A stretch of 17,364 nucleotides of DNA from JAYGED01 sp046582565 (lineage in GTDB: Bacteria > Pseudomonadota > Alphaproteobacteria > JAAXGF01). Below are positions 6,847-17,364 of the stretch, one piece after another (the first letter of the stretch is position 1; every line of letters begins with the position of its first letter). The notes under the pieces are model-generated. The model searched no databases. It was not told the origin of the DNA and was given only the letters and a program-made list of their open reading frames with translations. The DNA lies in assembly GCA_046582565.1 (NCBI GenBank), contig JAYGED010000070.1:1-17364 (forward strand), written 5' to 3'. Made by a program: the position numbers and the translations under genes.

Positions 6847-7734
6847 TCAGCGCGGGAAAGCCAACCGTGCGCCCTGGTGGAGCAAAACCCGCGTCCCGAC
6901 GTCATAGCGCATCAGATCCTCGCCGAGGATCACCGGGCCGGCGAAATCGGCGGCGACCTCGGCCAGCAGCGCGTCGCGATCGCAGGCCGGCGGCACGAAA
7001 TGACTCAGCATGAGGGCCCCGACCGCGGCCTCGGCGGCGATCTTGCCGACCTCCGACGACAGGGTATGGTAGGCCGCCACATTGGCCCGGCCCTCCGTCG
7101 TGCGAAGGCCCTCGATGATCGGCAGGTCGCGATGAATGAAAACTTCGTGGAGCAGTAGATCGGCATCCCGCGCGGCCTCGATAAGCGCCTTGCAACGCCG
7201 GGTGTCGCCGGACATCACCAGGCGCGCGCCGGCCGCCTCGAAGACGAAGCCGAAGGCGTGGCGCACCGGGCGGTGGTCAACCCGGAAAGCGGATACGCTC
7301 AGCCCGTCGAGGGTGATTACCACCTCGGGCGCGTCGCCGGGGTCGATCTCCTCGACCTCGATATCGAGCGCCGCTGTCGAAGGACGCCGCTCGTGAGCAA
7401 TGCGCTGGTCGAGCTCAGGACGCCACAGGGCCATCAACCCGTCAACGAAGGCCTTGGTTCCCGGCGGGCCGATCACCCGCTGGGGCCGGTCGCGGCCCTG
7501 GTGCCAGCTCGACACCACAAGCTGGAAGAAATCGACCAGGTGGTCGCTGTGCAGGTGGGTCAGCAGCAGGGCGTCGATATCGCGGCCCGAAAGCCCGGCG
7601 GCGAGCAGCCGCTGGGTCACCCCCGATCCGCAATCGACCAACAGCGTCCGGCCACCATGGCTGATCACCTGGGCGGGGCCGTAACGTTCGCAATGGACAA
7701 CCGGACAGCCGGTGCCGAGTAGAATGAGCTGCAC
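6847..7734 (-). CDS. Metallo-beta-lactamase-fold hydrolase, RNase Z-like
   Basis: The 295-residue product begins LILLGTGCP and carries the metal-binding set of the ElaC/RNase Z branch: THLHSDH (H60, H62, D64, H65), H154, D177 in SGDT, H223 in YHTLSS and H245 in LSHF. That set, especially the late two histidines, fits tRNase Z better than generic lactamases. However, only 23 residues separate H154 from D177, so the flexible tRNA-gripping arm of canonical RNase Z is missing, and an arylsulfatase- or phosphodiesterase-like activity is possible. The frame starts with GTG at 7734, without a strong ribosome binding site. It lies 24 bases after rpoD and 22 bases before a tRNA, all on one strand, suggesting read-through from rpoD. 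Confidence 0.85.
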   Translation of the reverse strand: MQLILLGTGCPVVHCERYGPAQVISHGGRTLLVDCGSGVTQRLLAAGLSGRDIDALLLTHLHSDHLVDFFQLVVSSWHQGRDRPQRVIGPPGTKAFVDGLMALWRPELDQRIAHERRPSTAALDIEVEEIDPGDAPEVVITLDGLSVSAFRVDHRPVRHAFGFVFEAAGARLVMSGDTRRCKALIEAARDADLLLHEVFIHRDLPIIEGLRTTEGRANVAAYHTLSSEVGKIAAEAAVGALMLSHFVPPACDRDALLAEVAADFAGPVILGEDLMRYDVGTRVLLHQGARLAFPR

Positions 7735-7758
7735 GCTGCTTAATCCGCGTGCGCGACC

Positions 7759-9810
<2,052 letters not shown>

Positions 9811-9820
9811 ATTTTTAATT

Positions 9821-9826
9821 CTCCTC
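9821..9826 (-). promoter_or_regulatory. Ribosome binding site deciding the rpoD start
   Basis: The minus strand reads GAGGAG, then the ten bases AATTAAAAAT, then ATG at 9810. No comparable site precedes the alternative GTG at 9837. Confidence 0.75.
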
Positions 9827-9887
9827 AACCACGGCACCAGATCCGTTGGCGTATATCACAACCCATTCCGAATTAGCCCATAATATA

Positions 9888-11759
9888 TTAAGGCAACGTC
9901 ATCTCAAATTCCGCGTCCTCGCCGGCAATCTTCTGAACCTGTTGCAGAAGGGCGTCAAACCGAGCCAATGTCTCATCGTTCATGTTCTCGCCCATTGCCG
10001 TCTCGGCTGCTTTCAGTTCGGCCTCAAGTGAGGCCACCCGCGTGTGGCGCGAATAAACATGACGCCATCCCCGTTCCAATTCCGAAAGCGCGCCCCCAGG
10101 TCTTCCCATACGATCATCAAGCCGCCGTCGCGACCATTCCAGCGGCGACGACATATTATCGATAATCTTTGCAAACCCTTGGTCTGACAGGTGGCGCTTA
10201 AGGGTCTCACTGTCAAGATCCGAAATTTCGACCGCCGCATCTAGAATAGCCTTGCGTAGCTTGTCAAGCCCATCCCTGGCGATTTCCACCGCTGCAAAAT
10301 CCTCGCGCAGGTTTGCCAGCAATTCGGGATGGGCGAGGACCATGGTCACCAGCAGCCGCTCGCGGCGCTCGGCGGAGCCGTCGCCACCACTGCCTAGGGC
10401 GTCGGTCAAGGGTGGCTCAGGCGGCCTATAGGAGGCGCCCCAACGCGGCTTGCCCTGCACGAACTGCCGCGCTGGCTTGTTCGCCGGCGCGCCACCGCTG
10501 AATGCCGCCCAGAAGCGCGATTTCACTTCCCGCCTGTAATGATCGCGCACCCGCTGATCGGTAATCTTTCCGACCAGGTCATAAAGCTTCTTCTCGACTC
10601 CGGCCCGGCGCTCAGGCGTATCGACGGGGCGTCCGACAGCCTCCATAGCCCACAGCACGTCGGCGAGCGGCTTGGCGCTCTCCAGCAGCACGCTCAAGGC
10701 GCCACGGCCCTTGGCCTCGATCAGGCTGTCGGGGTCTTCGCCCGCGGGCAGATAAGCAAAGCGCAAGGAGCGGCCGGATTCGAGCAGGGGCAACACGCGC
10801 TCAGCAGCGCGCATGGCGGCGCGTTGCCCTGCGTCGTCGCCGTCGAAACAAACGATCGGTTCGGGGGCAAGCCGCCACAGCTCCCTGATCTGGTCTTCGG
10901 TAAGCGCCGTGCCCAGGGGCGCCACGGCATGTTGGAAGCCGGCGCGATGGAGCGCGATGACGTCCATATAGCCCTCGGCGACGATAACCTCTCCGGCATC
11001 ATGGGCGGGCTTGCGCGCCAGGGCCAGGCCGTACAGCAGGCGGCCTTTGTGAAACAACGGGGTTTCCGGCGAATTGAGATATTTCGGCATGCCGTCGCCC
11101 AGGGCGCGGCCGCCGAAGGCGACGACTCGCCCGCCGCGGTCGCTGATCGGAAAAATGATGCGGCCCCGGAAGCGATCATAAGGTTTGCCGCCGTCGTCGG
11201 GGATGCCGGTCAAACCGGCCTCCGCCATCATCCCATCGGAAATTCCTTGCGCGGCCAATGCTTCTTTCAGAGCGCCCCGGGACTCCGGCGCCCAGCCGAG
11301 GCGGAATTTCGTGATGATTTCCGCCTCCAGGCCGCGCCCGGCAAGATAATCCCGCCCCGCCTTGCCGCCCACATCGGCGAGGCGCGCCTCAAACCAGATA
11401 CAGGCCGCCTCCATCACCTCATAGAGCGATGTCCGCTTTTTCGCCTGCTCCCGATCCTCGGGCGACTGCTTGGGCAGGGCGAGACCGGCGACGCCAGCCA
11501 GGCGCTCGACCGCCTCGGGAAAGCTGATGCCGTCCATGCGCATCTCGAAGCCGATGACATCACCATGGGCGCCGCAGCCAAAACAATGGAAAAAGCCCTT
11601 CTCGTCATTGACCGTGAAGGATGGAGTCTTCTCTTTATGAAAGGGACAGAGGCCGGCGAATTCTCGACCCTTGCGGGTTAACGGCACGCGCCGGGCGATG
11701 CTGTCCGACAACAAGACCCGCAGCCGTATCTCGTCGAGAAACTCAGGAAGAAAACTCAT
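9888..11759 (-). CDS. dnaG: DnaG primase
   Basis: DnaG synthesises RNA primers for replication and binds the DnaB helicase through its C-terminus. From the ATG at 11759 it has 623 residues. The CHC2 zinc finger is C38, H41, C59, C62 (CPFH and CFGC), within the highly conserved KEKTPSFTVNDEKGFFHCFGCGAHGD region. The TOPRIM domain shows AEGYMD (E262) and FDGDDAG (D306, D308), the metal-binding acidic residues. The C-terminal third is variable, as expected of the helicase-interaction domain. The frame is open 30 codons further upstream, but the start MSFLPEFLDEIR matches the family start; the ribosome binding site is unclear (GGGGGA is about 14 bases away). rpoD follows 77 bases downstream. The gene is divergent from the cyclase-GFA gene. 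Confidence 0.96.
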   Translation of the reverse strand: MSFLPEFLDEIRLRVLLSDSIARRVPLTRKGREFAGLCPFHKEKTPSFTVNDEKGFFHCFGCGAHGDVIGFEMRMDGISFPEAVERLAGVAGLALPKQSPEDREQAKKRTSLYEVMEAACIWFEARLADVGGKAGRDYLAGRGLEAEIITKFRLGWAPESRGALKEALAAQGISDGMMAEAGLTGIPDDGGKPYDRFRGRIIFPISDRGGRVVAFGGRALGDGMPKYLNSPETPLFHKGRLLYGLALARKPAHDAGEVIVAEGYMDVIALHRAGFQHAVAPLGTALTEDQIRELWRLAPEPIVCFDGDDAGQRAAMRAAERVLPLLESGRSLRFAYLPAGEDPDSLIEAKGRGALSVLLESAKPLADVLWAMEAVGRPVDTPERRAGVEKKLYDLVGKITDQRVRDHYRREVKSRFWAAFSGGAPANKPARQFVQGKPRWGASYRPPEPPLTDALGSGGDGSAERRERLLVTMVLAHPELLANLREDFAAVEIARDGLDKLRKAILDAAVEISDLDSETLKRHLSDQGFAKIIDNMSSPLEWSRRRLDDRMGRPGGALSELERGWRHVYSRHTRVASLEAELKAAETAMGENMNDETLARFDALLQQVQKIAGEDAEFEMTLP

Positions 11760-11883
11760 CCCGCAATATATCCCCCGGACCATACCCCAGCAAGCCAAAC
11801 CCCAGAAAGATGCAACACCCGCCTGCGTAACTTCTACTTCTGCCAACATCCACTTCGACCGGTACGGCTATTTCCGGTAAACT

Positions 11884-11909
11884 CTGTTTTGGAAACAGGG
11901 GGGGAGGGG
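11884..11909 (+). promoter_or_regulatory. Small hairpin and G-rich ribosome binding region before the cyclase-GFA gene
   Basis: CTGTTT and AAACAG (11884-11889, 11893-11898) form a perfect six-base inverted repeat with a three-base loop. It runs directly into seven Gs, an A and four Gs (11898-11909), seven bases before the ATG. The G/A-rich part is the ribosome binding site. The hairpin could limit access to it, but six base pairs with a tight loop is weak evidence. Confidence 0.45.
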
Positions 11910-11916
11910 TGCTCTT

Positions 11917-12969
11917 ATGGAAGCTCAAGGTGCGATGCGCAGACTTGCCGTAATTCTTGTCGCCGACATGGTTGGTTATAGCCACCTTGTTGAAGCGGAC
12001 GAGGAAGGGACAATCGCACGCATGATAGAACATCGATCAGTCCTGATTGACCCTAAGATTGAGCAGCATCATGGGAGGATTGTGAAATCCACCGGCGACG
12101 GCCTGTTGGTGGAATTCGCGAGTCCGGTCGAGGCTGTGCGGTGCGCCGTCGAGATTCAGCGCTGTTTAATCGAGAGCGAGGCCGCGATTCCCGAGGGTCG
12201 CCGCATCCAATATCGAATGGGCATCAACCTCGGCGATATCGTGGTCGAGGGCGACGACATCCTTGGTGACGGGGTGAACGTCGCCGCCCGATTGGAAAGT
12301 ATCGCCGAACCGGACGGCGTATGGATATCAGGTTCGGTCTACGAACAAATCCACGGAAAGATCGATCTGGCTTTCGACGATCTCGGCCATCGCAAGGTTA
12401 AGAATATCGACCATTCGATCCATGTTTATCGGGCGCACCTAAAAGATTTCTCACCGGGTATACAAAGCCAGCCCTTGTTCGACTTCGACAGCAATATGAT
12501 CGATAGAAGCTCGCTGATTACCGGTCGCTGCCTCTGCGGCGATATCCGGTACGAAATCAGCGCACCGGCAATCGGCGCCGCTTTTTGTCACTGCAGGATG
12601 TGTCAGCGATCAATCGGCGCCGCCGTCAACGCATGGGTGGCGTTTCCCAACAATGCCGTTCGATTCACTAGCGGTGAACCAAAATATTACAGTTCCTCGC
12701 CGATTGCCATGCGCGGGTTTTGCGCGACTTGCGGAACGAGCTTGACCTATAAGCTAATGAAGCCGGAAGAATTGCCCTTTCTGGTCTTTACAATCGCAAG
12801 CCTGGACAAGCCGGAGGACCATACGCCGACGTGGCACGGGGGCACAGAAAGCCAGATGCCCTGGCTCGATATTCATGACGACCTTCCCAGGACAAAGTGC
12901 GAGGAAGCATCCGACCTCCGTAGCGCTTGGGAATCAGTCGGCGTGATCGACCCTGAGAATTGGAAATAG
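11917..12969 (+). CDS. Class III nucleotide cyclase fused to a GFA/CENP-V-type zinc domain
   Basis: The 350-residue protein joins two domains. Residues about 7-175 form a class III adenylate/guanylate cyclase domain with metal aspartates D17 (VADMVGYS) and D61 (KSTGDG), adenine-specifying K57 and D114 (by alignment with mammalian cyclase motifs), and transition-state N121 and R125 (VNVAARLES); this predicts cyclic AMP formation. Residues about 200-325 form a GFA domain (the family of glutathione-dependent formaldehyde-activating enzyme) with CxC (205, 207), CHCRMC (224, 226, 229) and CATCGT (269, 272): all seven zinc cysteines. No signal peptide or membrane segment is seen. A strong G-rich ribosome binding site precedes the ATG. 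It lies between yqeY and dnaG, opposite to both, and hand-counted GC is about 50-55% against about 67% nearby. One long frame without a stop argues against two genes. Confidence 0.9.
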   Translation: MEAQGAMRRLAVILVADMVGYSHLVEADEEGTIARMIEHRSVLIDPKIEQHHGRIVKSTGDGLLVEFASPVEAVRCAVEIQRCLIESEAAIPEGRRIQYRMGINLGDIVVEGDDILGDGVNVAARLESIAEPDGVWISGSVYEQIHGKIDLAFDDLGHRKVKNIDHSIHVYRAHLKDFSPGIQSQPLFDFDSNMIDRSSLITGRCLCGDIRYEISAPAIGAAFCHCRMCQRSIGAAVNAWVAFPNNAVRFTSGEPKYYSSSPIAMRGFCATCGTSLTYKLMKPEELPFLVFTIASLDKPEDHTPTWHGGTESQMPWLDIHDDLPRTKCEEASDLRSAWESVGVIDPENWK

Positions 12970-13015
12970 TTAAAGTTAGCGGAGCTTCCATAAAGCAGCC
13001 GCAACCATCACCGCC

Positions 13016-13471
13016 TCAGACGAGCCTTTCCTTGACCAGCAGGCCCACCTTGGAAAAATCCATGCGCCCGGCGTAGCGCTCCTTCAAGGCGGCCATGGTC
13101 GGGCCCATGTCCTTCAGGCCCTTGGCGCCCACATCGGCAATCACTTCGGTGATCGCCGCCGCCGTCTCATCGTCGGTGAGCTGGCTCGGCAGGAAGGTCT
13201 CGATAATGGCAATTTCCTCGGCTTCGCGCCCGGCCAGATCGATCCGCCCGCCCTGCTCGTAAAGCCGGATGGATTCGCGGCGCTGTTTGACCATCTTGGT
13301 GAGCAGCTGGAGGATATCGTCGTCGCTGACGCCGTCCGTTTGGCCGTTACCGCGGGCGGCGATGTCGCGGTCCTTGAGGGCGGCCAGGATCAGACGCAGG
13401 GTGGACAGCTTATGCTGGTCCCTGGCCAGGGTGGCCAGCTTGAGCTCTTCGCGTAAGCGCTCTCTCAGCAT
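13016..13471 (-). CDS. YqeY/GatB-domain protein
   Basis: The 151-residue product matches the YqeY family, related to the C-terminal tRNA-binding domain of GatB, the amidotransferase subunit. It has an N-terminal LRERLREELKLATLARD helix, the LSTLRLILAALKDRDIAARG stretch, the IAIIETFLPSQL motif, and a C-terminal GPTMAALKERYAGRMDFSKVG, all in the expected order and at normal family length. The family is thought to interact with tRNA, but its exact function is not settled. In many alphaproteobacteria yqeY sits beside dnaG and opposite carA; here a cyclase-GFA gene separates it from dnaG. A good promoter with a dyad lies about 80 bases upstream. The ATG at 13471 lacks a strong ribosome binding site. 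Confidence 0.9.
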   Translation of the reverse strand: MLRERLREELKLATLARDQHKLSTLRLILAALKDRDIAARGNGQTDGVSDDDILQLLTKMVKQRRESIRLYEQGGRIDLAGREAEEIAIIETFLPSQLTDDETAAAITEVIADVGAKGLKDMGPTMAALKERYAGRMDFSKVGLLVKERLV

Positions 13472-13548
13472 GCAACACTCATGGAATAGTTCATCGACAT
13501 GTAATTTTAGACATGTAGGGTTCGCCGGATGCTCTATGGGAAACGATG

Positions 13549-13577
13549 ATAATAGCGTGATTCGGGTTTCGAATCAA
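13549..13577 (-). promoter_or_regulatory. Sigma-70-type promoter for yqeY
   Basis: On the minus strand TTGATT (13577-13572) is followed, after exactly 17 bases, by TATTAT (13554-13549). Spacing and boxes are close to consensus. The expected transcript start is near 13541, giving an untranslated leader of about 70 bases before yqeY. Confidence 0.6.
13559..13575. promoter_or_regulatory. Perfect dyad in the yqeY promoter, possible operator
   Basis: GATTCGGGTTTCGAATC has perfect six-base arms around a five-base centre. It fills the spacer and overlaps the -35 box of the minus-strand promoter, where a bound repressor would block polymerase. No regulator is identified. Confidence 0.4.
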
Positions 13578-13633
13578 ACGTAAAAACATTTACAAGTTGC
13601 TGATTTAAAACGAATTTTTCTTAAAGACAAGGC

Positions 13634-13662
13634 TTGACGGCGGTCCATGATTTGCTTATGGT
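13634..13662 (+). promoter_or_regulatory. Sigma-70-type promoter for carAB
   Basis: TTGACG (13634-13639) and TATGGT (13657-13662) are separated by 17 bases. The expected start near 13669 leaves a leader of about 24 bases before the carA ATG, too short for an attenuator. TTGACG matches the strong -35 element typical of alphaproteobacterial promoters. Confidence 0.6.
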
Positions 13663-13666
13663 CCGC
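13640..13666. promoter_or_regulatory. Imperfect dyad over the carAB promoter, possible operator
   Basis: GCGGTCCAT (13640-13648) and ATGGTCCGC (13658-13666) form nine-base arms, eight of nine pairing, with a nine-base centre. The dyad begins right after the -35 box and covers the -10 box, a typical repressor position. Pyrimidine- or arginine-responsive control would be logical for carAB but is not shown by the sequence. Confidence 0.4.
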
Positions 13667-13692
13667 GCCAATCCAACCCCTGGCAATGCCCT

Positions 13693-14846
13693 ATGATCAA
13701 GCCTTCGACGCCGTCCGCCCCCCTGGCTGCGGCGCTATTGGTTCTCGCCGACGGCACAGTATTCAGGGGGCACGGCATCGGCGCCAAGGGGCAATGCGTC
13801 GGCGAAGTCTGCTTCAATACATCGATGACCGGCTATCAGGAAATCCTTACGGACCCCTCCTACGCCGGCCAGATCATCACCTTCACCTTTCCCCATATCG
13901 GCAACGTCGGCACCAACCCGCAAGACCTGGAAGCGACCCAGTCGGCGGCGCGCGGGCTGGTGCTCAGGGCCGATATCACCGAGCCCGCCAACTTCCGCTC
14001 CTCGCGCCATCTCAATGACTGGCTGGTGGATTACGGCCTGATCGGCATCAGTGGCATCGACACCCGCCGCCTGACCCGCCACCTGCGCGACAACGGCGCC
14101 CAGGCCGGCGTGGTGATCCATGGCGAGGGTGATGTGGCCGAGCTCCACGCCACGGCACGGGCCTGGCCGGGGCTGGTCGGCATGGACCTGGCGAAAGAGG
14201 TGAGCTGCCTGCAGAGCTATGAATGGGATCAGACCCGCTGGTCCCTGGAACAAGGCTTCGGCAGGCAAAAAGAAGCGCGGTTCCACGTGGTGGCGGTCGA
14301 TTACGGCGCCAAGCAGAATATCCTGCGCTGTCTGGCGAGCGCCGGTTGTCGGGTGACCGTGGTTCCGGCGGCGACCGGCTTTGAGGACATCCTTCGCCTC
14401 AAGCCCGACGGCGTGTTCCTGTCCAACGGGCCGGGCGATCCCCAGGCGACCGGCGAATACGCCATCCCGACGATCCAGGGCATCATGGCCAGCGGCCTGC
14501 CCCTGTTCGGCATTTGCCTGGGCCATCAGATGCTCGCCCTGGCGCTCGGCGCGCGCACCACCAAGATGCATTTCGGCCATCGCGGCGCCAATCACCCGGT
14601 TCTGGACCTGGTCACCGGCAAGGTCGAGATCACCAGCCAGAACCACGGCTTCGTGGTCGACGCAGACAGCCTGCCGGCCGGCGTCACGGCGACCCACGTC
14701 TCGCTGTTCGACAAATCCCTCGAAGGCCTGGCGGTCGAAGGCAAGCCCATCTTCTCCGTGCAACACCACCCGGAAGCCTCCCCCGGCCCGCAAGACAGCC
14801 ACTACCTGTTCGAGCGCTTCGTTGGGATGATGGAGGACCATGCCTA

Positions 14847-14847
<1 letters not shown>
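13693..14847 (+). CDS. carA: CarA, carbamoyl-phosphate synthase small (glutaminase) subunit
   Basis: CarA hydrolyses glutamine and channels ammonia to CarB, giving carbamoyl phosphate for pyrimidine and arginine synthesis. The 384-residue protein has the N-terminal CPSase small-chain domain (ADGTVFRGHGIGAKG, TSMTGYQEILTDPSY) and a C-terminal class I glutamine amidotransferase domain. The catalytic triad is visible: C275 in GICLGHQ, H359 and E361 in HHPEASPGP; FLSNGPGDP is also conserved. Length equals the family norm (about 380). The ATG at 13693 has no strong ribosome binding site; another ATG at 13686 is out of frame. The stop overlaps the carB start by one base (TAATG), implying coupled translation. 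Confidence 0.97.

Positions 14848-17364
<2,517 letters not shown>

Noticed and set aside
9811..9887. Possible separate rpoD promoter between dnaG and rpoD
   Set aside because: AT-rich, but no pair of boxes with acceptable sequence and spacing was found; TTGCCT and TAATTC are only 15 bases apart.
10539..11681. Plus-strand frame of 380 codons antisense to dnaG
   Set aside because: It lies wholly over the conserved primase domains and shows no recognisable motif or ribosome binding site.
13496..13517. Direct repeat GACATGTA spaced by 14 bases near yqeY
   Set aside because: Two eight-base copies in AT-rich leader DNA with no further copies; too little to call an operator.

Overview
The window looks like a chromosomal segment of a GC-rich alphaproteobacterium. 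The evidence is an alphaproteobacterial-type RpoD and DnaG, the carA/carB, yqeY, dnaG, rpoD neighbourhood familiar from that class, and a mlaA-mlaC pair. I cannot name the genus. Most genes are housekeeping genes, read as intact from translation and motifs.

Layout. Positions 1-139 hold the end of an IS1595-family insertion sequence: transposase N-terminus on the minus strand plus the presumed terminal repeat. About 360 bases without a recognised gene follow. A plus-strand set comes next: mlaA (outer-membrane lipoprotein of phospholipid trafficking), mlaC (periplasmic lipid carrier), an acyl-CoA ligase and an enoyl-CoA hydratase-like protein (501-4420). Convergent to it is ettA (ABC-F translation factor, 4443-6125). 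Divergent from ettA is a small NTF2/SnoaL-like gene. The minus-strand set dnaG, rpoD, an RNase Z-like metallo-beta-lactamase-fold hydrolase and a CAU-anticodon tRNA reads from 11759 down to 6749 and ends at a hairpin terminator. yqeY lies further upstream on the same strand. carA-carB is divergent from yqeY and carB runs off the right edge.

The most unusual item is a plus-strand gene (11917-12969) lying between yqeY and dnaG. It encodes a class III nucleotide cyclase domain, with all six expected catalytic residues, joined to a GFA/CENP-V-type zinc domain with all seven expected cysteines. It is lower in GC than its neighbours, points against the flanking genes, and is the best candidate here for an undescribed signalling protein. 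Other points of note are dyads inside the two divergent promoters between yqeY and carA, an octapeptide repeat in RpoD, and the tRNA placed directly after an RNase Z-like gene.

Functionally, dnaG, rpoD, ettA, yqeY and the tRNA serve replication, transcription and translation. carAB supplies carbamoyl phosphate for pyrimidines and arginine. The mla genes and the CoA enzymes suggest envelope lipid handling next to acyl-CoA metabolism, although that link rests only on adjacency.
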